Below, in pieces: positions 1 through 8,509 of a DNA stretch of 64,000 nt. The stretch's first letter is position 1; each line of letters starts with the position of its first letter. The notes below the pieces were generated by a model. That model searched no databases. It was not told where the DNA came from and was given only the letters and a program-made list of their open reading frames with translations. This stretch comes from Erythrobacteraceae bacterium (GTDB taxonomy: Bacteria > Pseudomonadota > Alphaproteobacteria > Sphingomonadales > Sphingomonadaceae), in assembly GCA_947479055.1 (NCBI GenBank), contig CANJYE010000003.1, positions 1 to 64,000 of the forward strand, read 5' to 3'. The translations under genes and the position numbers were made by a program.

Positions 1-145
1 GGCACTTGATCGAAAACCTGTTCGCCAAAATCAAGGACTGGCGGCGCATTCACACCCGATATGATCGCTGCGCCCACACCTTCATGTCCGCCATCGCAAT
101 CGCCGCTACCGTCATCTTCTGGTTGTGATCAATGAGTCCTGACCC
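1..145 (+). mobile_element. Right end of an IS5-family insertion sequence (partial)
   Basis: The window opens inside a transposase gene whose stop codon is at 126-128. About 17 bases later a GAGTCCTGACCC-type end is followed by TAG. That fits the right terminal repeat and short target site of an IS5-family (IS1031/IS427-like) element. The exact boundary at 145 is inferred because the left end lies outside the window. Confidence 0.5.
3..128 (+). CDS. IS5-family transposase, C-terminal fragment
   Basis: The last 41 codons of a transposase are visible, in the frame that ends FW-L-stop. The segment ENLFAKIKDWRRI carries the third acidic residue of the DDE triad followed by the E-x6-K spacing typical of IS5-type enzymes. 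The 5' part lies beyond the left edge, so activity cannot be judged. The gene ends just before the probable terminal repeat, as expected for this family. Confidence 0.8.
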   Translation, partial: HLIENLFAKIKDWRRIHTRYDRCAHTFMSAIAIAATVIFWL

Positions 146-449
146 TAGAGAACGGATCTATGTCCAGCGAGGAGTCCACAAAACCTTTGACACCGAACGT
201 CCCTCTAACCCCAAGGATGGCTCCGTCTTGCGCCCCCCAACCGCCCTTTCTCGAAGCGTAAACCGTCAATGCCGAATCGACGACCCGCGCCGTATTATCC
301 GACATAGCAAAGCCTTTTGAAAAGGAAGTGTCTGGGCCAAGGATTCTCGCGTCAGGCCCGGTTCCTGTTCGCCATTCCATCAATATTCGACCAGCCAGAG
401 GATCGTCATAAGTTCCTAAGCCATAAGCGCGTTCTGCCGCTTCGATCAT
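129..449 (-). CDS. Hypothetical protein, 3' end probably cut by the IS
   Basis: A 106-residue frame runs toward the IS and takes its stop codon from bases 129-131, which lie inside the inferred IS end. The native C-terminus is therefore probably lost. The family is not recognised with confidence. The W-R-T-G-T-G-P...GP-x-T-x-F-S-K pattern vaguely recalls C-terminal toxin tips of polymorphic toxins, but this is only an impression. The ATG at 449 is followed upstream by G-rich repeats rather than a clear ribosome site, so the 5' end may be truncated too. Confidence 0.35.
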   Translation of the reverse strand: MIEAAERAYGLGTYDDPLAGRILMEWRTGTGPDARILGPDTSFSKGFAMSDNTARVVDSALTVYASRKGGWGAQDGAILGVRGTFGVKGFVDSSLDIDPFSRVRTH

Positions 450-471
450 CGGGGGGTTGGGGGGTTTGGGG

Positions 472-549
472 GGTTACGGTGACACTTTACTTAACCGGGG
501 TTACCGGGGTTCGGGGTTACGGTGACACTTTGGGTTACGGTGACACTTT
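472..549 (+). repeat. Three copies of GGTTACGGTGACACTTT
   Basis: Identical 17-base units lie at 472-488, 515-531 and 533-549, separated by G/C-rich linkers that also repeat GGGGTT and ACTTAACC. Similar 'ggtgacactttactt' units occur near RAYT (REP-associated tyrosine) transposase genes in many genomes. No such gene is present in this window. Confidence 0.8.
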
Positions 550-615
550 ACTTAACCCCTAAATCCCGCACCTTACCCCGCCTCCGCGCGCCACTGTCCA
601 GTCGCCACGTCGGAC

Positions 616-639
616 GGGGACACGGAATACCGTGTCCCC
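616..639. repeat. Perfect palindrome, REP-like hairpin
   Basis: Two 10-base arms (GGGGACACGG and its exact complement) flank the loop AATA. The sequence resembles the widespread extragenic palindrome associated with RAYT transposases. It lies 67 bases downstream of the 17-base repeat array and 61 bases from the stop codon of the SleB-like gene, so it could also act as a hairpin at that transcript's 3' end. Confidence 0.75.
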
Positions 640-700
640 GGAATCTGGCCAAGGCCGGGATGACGACTTGCTATCCCTTGCGGACTTCTGATTCACTGCT

Positions 701-1417
701 CTAGCGGACCGCGAGACCCCAGGGTGCGAACACCTGCGGCGGCGCAGGGGCCGGGCTGTCCGGCCGGGGCGAGCCGGCACTCCGCCCTGTCCCCTGGGTG
801 AGCGGATCGATCGCACTGGCCCATTGGCCCAGTGCCGGGATCTCCGGCTCCGGCGTTCCGGCATAGAGCGCAGGGCCGTCCGCGCTGCCCGGTGCGCGAT
901 AGAAGATATGCGCGCCGATCTGCCCGACCCGGATCAGGCTGGGCGCCCAGTAGGGGCGGACATAGCTGGCGTGGTAATGCGTCGCCCCGCCCACCCTCGG
1001 CTCTGCTTCGCCATCCAGCACCTGCCGCGCGACTTCGCGGGCGCCCGCCATGATCCTGTCCGGCAAGGCCCGGTTCAGCGCGCCATCGCAGGTAAAGGTG
1101 AACTGGCACCCCGTCCGCCGCGCCGAACCCTGGAACACGACGTTGCAGACGGTCTTGGGATAGGCCGGGTGGCGGGTGCGGTTGAGGATCACCTCGCCCA
1201 CCGCCTGCTGGCCGGCCAGCGGCTCGAGCCCGGCCTCATAGGCGATGGCCAGGGCCATGCATTGCAGCGCGCGGTCATGATCGGTGCCGATTTGCGCGAT
1301 GGCCGCCAGATCCGTTCCGGCCATGGGGAAAAGCGCCGGGGCGGCCAGCGCAGGCATGGCCAGCTGGCCGGCCGCGATTGCGCCGAGGCACGTCCATGTC
1401 CGTCTCATCCGGTCCAT
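701..1417 (-). CDS. SleB-like cell wall hydrolase (Hydrolase_2)
   Basis: A 238-residue exported protein. Residues 1-26 form a signal peptide (basic MDRMRRTW, then a hydrophobic stretch ending ALA-AP). The mature part matches the Hydrolase_2/SleB family, with the YEAG segment bearing the likely catalytic glutamate (about residue 61), followed by GQQAVGEVILNR and paired cysteines around the F-T-C-D-G motif. It probably cleaves peptidoglycan in the periplasm. The C-terminal 45 residues are proline-rich. The start at 1417 is preceded by AAGGGG at good spacing; an upstream ATG at 1468 is possible but would give an untypical leader. It is divergent from the exported protein at 1539. Confidence 0.85.
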   Translation of the reverse strand: MDRMRRTWTCLGAIAAGQLAMPALAAPALFPMAGTDLAAIAQIGTDHDRALQCMALAIAYEAGLEPLAGQQAVGEVILNRTRHPAYPKTVCNVVFQGSARRTGCQFTFTCDGALNRALPDRIMAGAREVARQVLDGEAEPRVGGATHYHASYVRPYWAPSLIRVGQIGAHIFYRAPGSADGPALYAGTPEPEIPALGQWASAIDPLTQGTGRSAGSPRPDSPAPAPPQVFAPWGLAVR

Positions 1418-1538
1418 GCCGCCCCTTCGCCCGGCAAGATGACACTTTCGCGACGAAGCGGGCTGCAATGGACGAATTCATGACGTTTGCAGGTCTGTGT
1501 TTCTCCGATTTGTCACAGCGGCGGGGCACAAGCTGGCC

Positions 1539-2093
1539 ATGCGAAAACCGATTCTGCTCATGCCGCTCGTCCTCGCCCTTGTTGTCGCCCCGGCCTGCGC
1601 GACCACTGGCGAAGCGCGAACCAATCCCGATCCGGCTCGCCTGCCGCCCCGCACCCTGCATTGCACGCTGGGCCATGCGCTCAATCTGGACCCGGCCAAG
1701 GAGCAGACCATCGCCGACATCCGGTACGAAGGGGCCCACCGCTTCACGCTGTTCCTGCCGGCGGCGCCGGTCCATGCCGGTCCTCCGCCGGAGCCGACCG
1801 ATCCCGCGGAACCAGTCGATCCCGCCACCCGCATCCTCGAGGATCCCTCGGGCCTCGCCAGCGACATGCTGCCCGGCTTCGTTCGGGTGATCGATCTGTG
1901 GCCCCGGCGGGTGGAGATGATCGGGGCGATCAGGGACAGCATGCTGACCCGGCTGATCATCATCAGCGAGATCGACCCGGACAAGGGCACCGCCAACCTG
2001 TTCATGACCCGCGCGGCCGATGCTGGTAGCCTTGATCTGGACCGCGTCTATCAAGGTGGCTGCCAGGTCGAGACACGCGCGGTGACCGATTGA
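1539..2093 (+). CDS. Exported hypothetical protein
   Basis: A 184-residue protein beginning MRKPILLMPL, with a hydrophobic leader ending APACATT (signal peptidase I cleavage is more likely than a true lipobox). The mature part contains an H-C-T-L-G-H segment and a proline-rich stretch near residues 80-95. It then has a predicted alpha/beta region with two hydrophobic strands (TRLIIISEI, TANLFMTR). No family was recognised. The product is probably periplasmic. A start at 1497 would add 14 polar residues before the leader and is less likely. Confidence 0.7.
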   Translation: MRKPILLMPLVLALVVAPACATTGEARTNPDPARLPPRTLHCTLGHALNLDPAKEQTIADIRYEGAHRFTLFLPAAPVHAGPPPEPTDPAEPVDPATRILEDPSGLASDMLPGFVRVIDLWPRRVEMIGAIRDSMLTRLIIISEIDPDKGTANLFMTRAADAGSLDLDRVYQGGCQVETRAVTD

Positions 2094-2543
2094 ATGTGAG
2101 TCCTTCCGCAGCATGGTTCGCTGACATAGCCGTCATTCCCGGCAGGCTAGCCGCTTGTTGAAACCCGCCATACGTTCATGCACTCAGGAGATGCCCCCAA
2201 CGGCAGGAGATATCCGAGTGACGTCCGCTTTCGAGCTCCTCGCACTGGTCGCTAAATGACCGAGAAGAGGGCGCGTAGTTGCCCCCAACGCCTTGAGGCT
2301 CAAAGCGGCAGGTAATTACTAGTCGCGCTCTAAAACCTGCCGTTCCGGACCGACCCAATTCCAGTCATTCGAACTGACCCCCTACCGGCCGCACAATCCA
2401 CTCGACTTCGCCGCGACCGCAAGCATTGGTCGCTGCATGAGAAGCGATCGGCCTGACCGGTTGCCTGCTCCCACCGGCGGACCGGCGGGGCTGTGGGTGG
2501 TGGGAGCAGCACGGTGCTGCCCCAGACCGAAAGGACCACCCCG
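2094..2543. other. Gene-poor leader with inverted repeats
   Basis: No convincing gene. Near the right end an 11-base perfect inverted repeat (2465-2475 with 2499-2509, CTGCTCCCACC arms) encloses 23 bases. A second small palindrome (GCAGCA-CGG-TGCTGC, 2506-2520) follows. Both sit just upstream of the DUF3489 gene and could be a regulatory or recombination site for the cassette that follows. Confidence 0.5.
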
Positions 2544-2840
2544 ATGACCACGACGACGAGGAAGCCCCGCCGCATGGCCCGCCCGAGCACGCTTGCGACG
2601 GCAAGCGATGACAGCGCGGGAGCCCCGCCAGACAAACGCCCCACCAAACAGAACCTGGTGCTGGACCTGCTGCAGCGGGACGGCGGAGTTCCGCTTGCAG
2701 CGATTGTCGCGGCAACCGGCTGGCAGAACCACACCGCGCGGGCGGCGCTGACCGGGCTGCGCAAGAAGGGTCATGCCATTACCCGCAGCAAGAACGATGG
2801 CGAGACCCGCTATGCAGTCACGATGTCGGTGGCTCCATGA
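2544..2840 (+). CDS. DUF3489 domain-containing protein
   Basis: A 98-residue basic protein. The N-terminal 40 residues are Thr/Arg/Pro-rich and disordered. Residues 45-98 (KRPTKQNLVLDLL...GVPLAAIVAATGWQNHTARAALTGL...) match DUF3489, which looks like a winged helix-turn-helix. The ATG at 2544 has GAAAGGA eight bases upstream, so the frame extending to 2493 is rejected. It overlaps the next gene by four bases. In alphaproteobacteria this gene is commonly found with DUF2924 and a serine recombinase, as here, which suggests a role in controlling or assisting recombination; that role is inference. Confidence 0.85.
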   Translation: MTTTTRKPRRMARPSTLATASDDSAGAPPDKRPTKQNLVLDLLQRDGGVPLAAIVAATGWQNHTARAALTGLRKKGHAITRSKNDGETRYAVTMSVAP

Positions 2841-3262
2841 AGCAGCGTAGGAACGACCTCGCCGGGCTGGAGACCATGGCGCCAACTCAGTTGCGCGAAC
2901 ACTGGACCACATTGGGGACGGGCGCTGCACCAGCGGTGCCCACCACCCTCCTGCGACGCCTGCTCGCGCAGCGCCTGCAGGAACGCCGCCATGGCGCGAT
3001 CCCGGTGATGGTGGCACGAGAGCTTGAACGGATAGCCGGCAAGCCGTCCACGCCTGCACCTGTCGCCCAACGCCCGGTGCTTAATCCCGGCACACGCCTG
3101 ATCCGGGAGTGGAACGGACAGACCATCGCCGTGGAAGTGATGGAAGATGGCCAGTTCAACTGGAATTGGTGGGTATGGCATTCGCTGAGCGAGATCGCCC
3201 GCGCGGTGACCGGCGCCCATTGGTCCGGCCCTCGCTTTTTCGGTCTTACCCGTCGTGGCTGA
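2837..3262 (+). CDS. DUF2924 domain-containing protein
   Basis: A 141-residue protein matching DUF2924: an N-terminal helical part (LAGLETMAPTQLREHW), a middle LLRRLLAQRLQE helix, then the conserved block PGTRLIREWNGQTIAVEV with a tryptophan-rich turn and SEIARAVTGAHWSGPRFFGL. Its start overlaps the DUF3489 stop (ATGA) and its last eight bases overlap the recombinase start, so all three genes are translationally coupled. The function is unknown; it is a constant partner of large serine recombinases. Confidence 0.85.
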   Translation: MKQRRNDLAGLETMAPTQLREHWTTLGTGAAPAVPTTLLRRLLAQRLQERRHGAIPVMVARELERIAGKPSTPAPVAQRPVLNPGTRLIREWNGQTIAVEVMEDGQFNWNWWVWHSLSEIARAVTGAHWSGPRFFGLTRRG

Positions 3263-4933
3263 CAAGGTCCTGCGCTGCGCGGTCTATACCCGCAAATCCA
3301 CCGAGGACGGGCTGGAACAGGAGTTCAACAGCCTCGATGCCCAGTATGAGGCCTGCGCCGCCTATGCGGTCAGCCAGCGGCATGAAGGCTGGATACTGGT
3401 GGAGGGCCGCTATGATGATGGCGGCTTCTCCGGTGGGAGTATGCAACGTCCTGGGCTGAAGCGACTGCTGGCCGAGGTCGCCGCCGGGAAGGTCGACATC
3501 ATCCTTGTCTACAAGATCGACCGGCTGACCCGCAGCCTCGCCGACTTCGCCAAGATCGTCGAAGTGCTCGACACAGCGGGTGCCAGCTTCGTCTCGATCA
3601 CCCAGTCGTTCAACACCACCACCAGCATGGGACGGTTGACCCTCAACATGCTGCTGTCCTTTGCCCAGTTCGAACGCGAGGTCACCGGCGAGCGGATCAG
3701 GGACAAGATCGCCGCCTCCAAGCGCAAGGGCATGTGGATGGGCGGCCCGGTGCCGCTGGGTTATGCGGTCGAAAACCGCAGGCTGGTGGTGAACGAAGCG
3801 GAGTCCAGGCTCGTCCTTCACATCTACCGACGCTACCACGAAGTGAACTCGGTGGTCGAACTGGCCGAGGAACTCAACCAGCAGGGATACCGCACCAAGC
3901 TGCAGGTCCGGACCAGCGGCCCCCATCGCGGTGGCTGCCTCTTTCGGCGGGCACGCTCTATCACCTGCTAGCCAACCCGATCTATCTCGGCAAGATCGTC
4001 CACAAGGGCGAGGTCTTCGCCGGGGAACATCCGGCCATTATCGAACAGGCCCTTTGGGATCAGGTCCAGCACAAGCTCAAGGCCAATGCCTCTGGGACGT
4101 CACGACGCCTCAGGGTCCGGCAGCCCAGTCTGCTGGTCGGCATGCTCCATGACGGGGAGGGCAGGGCGATGACGCCCAGCCATTCGACCAAGCCGGGTCG
4201 GCGCTATCGCTATTATGTCACCCGGCCCGATCAACTCGACGAGGCACCGGCATGGCGGGTATCAGCCTTCGATCTCGAGCGACTGGTGTGCCAGCGCATG
4301 GCGGAGTTGCTCTGCGATCAGCAGTTCCTGTGCAATCTGGTACCGGATGGAGATGCCGCAGCCATCCACCAGGCGATTGCCGCCGGCGATCTGGCAGCGG
4401 CGACGCTGCGCAGCGGCCCAGCGCATGACAGAGCCGAACTACTCACCGCCATGATCGACCGGATCACTCTTGGCGATGGCGGGATCGAGATCGCAACGCA
4501 CACCGAATCGATCCGCACGGCGCTCCAGATCACAACAACGGGGGATAAACCCAACGAGCCGATCATCCTGGCGCTTCCCGCGACGAAGGTCAGGCGCGGT
4601 CATCAACTGCGTCTCGTCATTCCCGGCCCCGCAGACCACACCACCACGCCGGCCCGGCGCGACGAGAGGCTGGTGGCGCTGATCGCCGAGGCCCATGCCG
4701 CCCGGCAGCTGATCCTGTCGCAGCCCGACAGGTCGATTGCCAGCATCGCGGCAAGCAACAACAAGTGTCGTACGAGGCTGGCCCGGCTTGTATCGCTCGC
4801 CTGTCTTGCCCCCGACATCGTCACGGCGATTGTCCAGGGGCGTCAGCCAGCCACGCTCACTGCCCGCACGCTTCAGGACATCGACCTGCCGCTGGCTTGG
4901 CCCGACCAGCGGGTCCTGCTCGGGTTTGCCTGA
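3255..4933 (+). pseudogene. Large serine recombinase, frameshifted
   Basis: The N-terminal resolvase domain is intact, starting at GTG 3255. It has YTRKS with catalytic Ser15, the YDDGGFSGG segment and the YKIDRLTRS arginine motif. The reading frame breaks at about 3935, after HRGG. The remaining recombinase domain, zinc-ribbon-like region and C-terminal part (GTLYHLLANPIYLGKIVHKG onward) continue in the +2 frame to 4933. Inserting a single base near 3935 would restore an ordinary protein of about 559 residues. The element is probably inactive unless the shift is a sequencing error or is bypassed by recoding. The resolvase half may still be translated, as 238 residues with a short aberrant tail. 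Confidence 0.85.
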
Positions 4934-5133
4934 GCCCATCTCTCCGCCAAATCGACTGCAGTCAGGATTTTCACCCCGGAGACGGCCGCCATTTGGCGCG
5001 CCGATGTTGCTGCCAACGGCCGCGTCTCTGACTGCACCTGTCCCCACACCACGTGCGAAATCCCGCGGAACTGCGCCACTTTGGACGGCCATTGCGCGCA
5101 AGGTCCCTTCAGGGGGAGTTATGCAGGACTGTT

Positions 5134-5220
5134 TGGTGCGGTCGAGAAGACTCGAACTTCCACGGGCTTTCGCCCACAACGACCTCAACGTTGCGCGTCT
5201 ACCAGTTCCGCCACGACCGC
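5134..5220 (-). tRNA. tRNA-Leu (anticodon GAG)
   Basis: Read on the minus strand, the seven-base acceptor GCGGTCG pairs with CGACCGC, then A and an encoded CCA. The anticodon loop TTGAGGT gives GAG. The long variable arm (GTGGGCGAAAGCCCGT) is typical of a class II leucine tRNA, and the T-arm GTTCGAGTC is standard. The gene lies 200 bases downstream of the broken recombinase but is intact. Confidence 0.95.
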
Positions 5221-5339
5221 AAAATCGACAGGGACCTGAAGCGGTTCCTGCGGGGTAGGAGCGCGCCCTTAGCAAAGCGATATGGTTGCTGCAAGCGCCG
5301 CTGGCCGCACGGATCGAACTATTTGGCCGAACTATTTCG

Positions 5340-6170
5340 TCAGTCGGGCTTCCAGCCGATTTCCGCGAACTTGGCTGAACGCGGGACGTCGGTGATCGCC
5401 TCGTTGACGGCCATGCTTTCCCCCGGAGCCAGGCTGCGCTTGGGTGGGGGAACTTCCCAGCTGAACACGATCCGGTCCTTCGCATCGCGCAGCACGATCA
5501 GGATCGAGGGCACGCTGCGCACTTCCTTGCCGACGTTGGTCACTGATCCGCTTGCGCCGAAGAACTCGGTTCCGTTCGACAGCGTGCGGCGATCCTGCTG
5601 CCGGGGCGGGAATTCGAGCACGAGGTCCGGTCGGCCCTGCGCAAATGTCGGGCGGCTCACCGGGACCCAGTCGGGCAGGCCCCAATAGCTCACGGCCGCC
5701 ACCATTCCCAGCGCGAGCACGGCAAAGACGGCCGCCGCGACCGTCCACAGCTTCATCCAGTTGCGGCGCGGCCTGAACGGCGGCTGGTGATCGAACTGCG
5801 AGAGCTGGTCGTCGTCGAAATAGGCGGCGGGAGTTGGCGCCTCCTCGCCCGCCGTATCGCGCGGCGCGAAGGTCGGAGGTTCGGGTGCGGCAATATCTTC
5901 GGGTGCCGGTGCAGGCTCCACCCGGACCGGGTCCGGGGTTGGGGGCGGAGCCGGTCGGGCCCCAGGGTCCGGCGGGGGCGGGGGTGGAGGAGGGGGCGGC
6001 GCAGGTTGTGGCGGAGGCGGCGCGGCTGCCCTCTCCGGCACATCCAGCGCCGGGCCATCCTGGAACCAGCTGTGGCGGCATTTCGCGCAGCGGACAGTGC
6101 GCCCTTCCACGCCGATCGCGCTGTCGGGCACGACATAGCGCGTGTTACAGGCCGGGCAGCATATGATCAT
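5340..6170 (-). CDS. MJ0042-type zinc-ribbon membrane protein
   Basis: A 276-residue protein. Residues 1-35 form a zinc ribbon (C5-x2-C8 ... C28-x2-C31, with the CPACNTRYVVPD signature of MJ0042 domains). A proline-rich linker with a run of at least ten prolines follows, then an acidic stretch, one membrane segment (about 142-166) and a C-terminal domain resembling DUF3426 (LVLEFPPRQQDRRTL...). The start at ATG 6170 places the ribbon at the extreme N-terminus, as in the family. It is divergent from ftsE, an arrangement common in sphingomonads. The role is unknown; it is probably an inner-membrane regulator or sensor. Confidence 0.85.
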   Translation of the reverse strand: MIICCPACNTRYVVPDSAIGVEGRTVRCAKCRHSWFQDGPALDVPERAAAPPPPQPAPPPPPPPPPPDPGARPAPPPTPDPVRVEPAPAPEDIAAPEPPTFAPRDTAGEEAPTPAAYFDDDQLSQFDHQPPFRPRRNWMKLWTVAAAVFAVLALGMVAAVSYWGLPDWVPVSRPTFAQGRPDLVLEFPPRQQDRRTLSNGTEFFGASGSVTNVGKEVRSVPSILIVLRDAKDRIVFSWEVPPPKRSLAPGESMAVNEAITDVPRSAKFAEIGWKPD

Positions 6171-6326
6171 GGACGGTCTTAAGCACGCGCCCGGCCAAGC
6201 AACAAGATAGGCACAGTTACAGCGAGGCGGGGGATGGCTTTTTTCCACATCGATTGCCAGCTATAGCCCGCTGCGCGTCCCCGCCATCCGTTCCGAAACC
6301 CCTTTCAAGGCAAGACCTGGCCCGAC

Positions 6327-7052
6327 ATGACCACGAACCAGGAAGAAATTGTCCATTTCGACAATGTGGGCTTGCGCTACGGGACGGGCAGGGAAGTGCT
6401 CAGCGATCTGTCCTTCACGCTTTATCCCGGCAGCTTCTATTTCCTGACCGGGGCGAGCGGCGCGGGCAAGACCTCGCTGCTCAAGCTCCTGTACCTCGCC
6501 CAGCGCCCTTCGCGCGGGATGATCCGGATGTTCGGGACCGATGTCATCACCGTGCCGCGCGGGCGGCTGCCGGGTTTCCGCCGCAGGCTGGGGGTGGTGT
6601 TCCAGGACTTCCGGCTGGTCCCGCACCTGTCCGCTTTCGACAATGTCGCACTGCCGCTGCGCGTGGCGGGGGTGGCGGAGGAGGAACTGCGCGGGCCGGT
6701 GGCCGACATGCTCGACTGGGTCGGGCTGACCGACCGGTCGGACGCGCGTCCGGCCACGCTTTCGGGCGGGGAACAGCAACGCGTGGCGATTGCCCGGGCA
6801 GTGATCGGCCGGCCCGACATGCTGGTGGCGGACGAGCCGACCGGCAACGTCGATCCCGACATGGCGATCAAGCTGCTGCGCCTGTTCGAAGCACTCAACC
6901 GGCTGGGCACGACTGTGGTGGTCGCGACCCACGACCTGCATCTGCTCAAGAAAGTCCCGGAATCGCTGATCATGCGGCTCGACAAAGGGCGGTTGAGCGA
7001 TCCGACCGGGGCCTTGCGCTATCCCCCGCGCCGCGTGGCGGCGGCGCAATGA
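6327..7052 (+). CDS. ftsE: Cell division ATP-binding protein FtsE
   Basis: A 241-residue ABC ATPase. Walker A is GASGAGKTS (about 42-50), the signature motif LSGGEQQ (about 145-151), and Walker B LVADEPTGN with its glutamate, followed by the switch histidine in VVATHD. The PTGNVDP segment is typical of FtsE. With FtsX it forms the inner-membrane complex that activates peptidoglycan hydrolases at the division site. It overlaps ftsX by four bases (ATGA). It is the first gene of a tightly packed run that continues to the Nramp transporter. Confidence 0.92.
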   Translation: MTTNQEEIVHFDNVGLRYGTGREVLSDLSFTLYPGSFYFLTGASGAGKTSLLKLLYLAQRPSRGMIRMFGTDVITVPRGRLPGFRRRLGVVFQDFRLVPHLSAFDNVALPLRVAGVAEEELRGPVADMLDWVGLTDRSDARPATLSGGEQQRVAIARAVIGRPDMLVADEPTGNVDPDMAIKLLRLFEALNRLGTTVVVATHDLHLLKKVPESLIMRLDKGRLSDPTGALRYPPRRVAAAQ

Positions 7053-7984
7053 AGACGCCTCCGGTAGTCACCCGCGCGGTTGCACGCGGATTCAGCGGCC
7101 TTGCCGGGCGTAGCGGCGCGCAATTGCTGCCACAGGCGCGGCTGGCGGGACCGATGCCATGGGTGATCGCGATCATGGTAGCGTTGATGACGGTGGCGGC
7201 CTGCGGAGGCCTGGCGCTCAGCAATATCGCGCGCGGCACGAAGGCCGAACTGGCGGGAGGCCTGACCGTCCAGATCGTCGAGGCGGCCCCGCAGGCGCGC
7301 GCGGCACAGGCGCGGGCAGCGGCGGCGAAACTGGCGCGATGGCCGGGAGTGGCGGCAGTCCGCCCGGTGCCGGAGGAGGAGCTCAATGCGCTGATCGCGC
7401 CCTGGCTTGGCGAAGTGGCGGGGGATGCGGAGGCCATACCGGTGCCCGCGCTTATCGACGTGCGGCTCGATGGCCGGCTGACGGCCGAACGGATCAGGGC
7501 ACTGCGCCGGATGCTGGCTCATGTCGCTCCGGCGGCCCGGGTCGATGCGCAGGCGAACTGGCTGCAACCTGTCTTTTCCGCGATCCGTTCGCTCCAGTGG
7601 CTGGTGCTGGCACTGATCCTGCTGCTCGGCCTCGCTACCTCGGCGGCGGTCTGGCTGGCGGCCCGCACCGCGCTGGGGTCCAATCGCGAGACGATCGAGG
7701 TGGTCCACCACCTTGGCGGCACCGACAGCCAGATCGCCCGGATTTTCCAGCAGTCGGTCGCCTATGACGCGGCGCTGGGCGGGACTGCCGGGCTGGCGCT
7801 GGGGGCGGCGGCGGTCTTTCTCATTGCCGGGCGCTTCGCCGCGCTTGAATCGGGCATGGTCGCGGGTGGCGGGCTGGGCTGGAGCGACTGGCTGCTGATC
7901 GCGCTGATCCCGGTGGCCGGCGTGGTGCTGGCGATGCTGACCGCGCGGCTGACCGTGCTGGCGGCGCTGAGGCGGATGCTGTGA
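7049..7984 (+). CDS. ftsX: Cell division protein FtsX
   Basis: A 311-residue membrane protein, FtsE's partner. It has a cytoplasmic N-terminus, a first membrane segment (about 37-58), a periplasmic domain (about 60-180) and three C-terminal membrane segments with the FtsX-like ETIEVVHHLGGTDSQIARIF cytoplasmic loop. The ATG at 7049 overlaps the ftsE stop, so the longer upstream frame is not used. The end overlaps the GTG of the next gene. Confidence 0.9.
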   Translation: MKTPPVVTRAVARGFSGLAGRSGAQLLPQARLAGPMPWVIAIMVALMTVAACGGLALSNIARGTKAELAGGLTVQIVEAAPQARAAQARAAAAKLARWPGVAAVRPVPEEELNALIAPWLGEVAGDAEAIPVPALIDVRLDGRLTAERIRALRRMLAHVAPAARVDAQANWLQPVFSAIRSLQWLVLALILLLGLATSAAVWLAARTALGSNRETIEVVHHLGGTDSQIARIFQQSVAYDAALGGTAGLALGAAAVFLIAGRFAALESGMVAGGGLGWSDWLLIALIPVAGVVLAMLTARLTVLAALRRML

Positions 7985-8508
7985 TCCGCCGGTTCGCCGC
8001 CCTTCTGGTACTGGCCTGGGCGCTCGGCTTCGTGCTGTTCTCGGTTACCCTGCCCGGTCCGGTCGCCGGGGTGAGGACCGACGCCGTGGTGGTTCCGACC
8101 GGCGCGCGGGGCAGGATCGGGCGCGGCCTGGAAGTGCTACAGGCGAAAAAGGCCAGACAGATGCTGGTCACCGGGGTGGACCGCGAGGTCAAGCTGGGCG
8201 AATTCGCCGCCGAATACGGGGTGGAACGCAAGCGCATGCGCTGCTGCGTGACGCTCGATTACAGCGCGCTGGACACCCGCGGGAACGCGCGTGCGGCCGC
8301 GGACTGGGTCCGGGCCAACCATTTCCGCTCGGTCAGGCTGGTCACCAGCGACTGGCATATGCGCCGGACGGCGGCGGAATTCCGAAGCGCATTGCCAGAT
8401 GACGTGGAGCTGGTGGAAGATGCTGTGGTATCGCAGCCTTCGTTCCGGATTCTCCTGTTCGAATATGACAAGCTGCTGGTCGGCTATCTCGCGCGATACT
8501 GGAACTGA
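7981..8508 (+). CDS. YdcF family (DUF218) protein
   Basis: A 175-residue protein with an N-terminal membrane anchor (about 4-22) followed by a DUF218 domain: TDAVVVPTGARGRIGRGLEVLQ, TLDYSALDTRGNA, and VRLVTSDWHMRRTAAEFR. Such proteins (SanA/ElyC/YdcF) act at the cell envelope and some affect undecaprenyl-phosphate-linked wall synthesis. The GTG at 7981 overlaps the ftsX stop by four bases. Its position between ftsX and an acyltransferase supports an envelope role; the exact reaction is unknown. Confidence 0.85.
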   Translation: MIRRFAALLVLAWALGFVLFSVTLPGPVAGVRTDAVVVPTGARGRIGRGLEVLQAKKARQMLVTGVDREVKLGEFAAEYGVERKRMRCCVTLDYSALDTRGNARAAADWVRANHFRSVRLVTSDWHMRRTAAEFRSALPDDVELVEDAVVSQPSFRILLFEYDKLLVGYLARYWN

Positions 8509-8509
8509 C

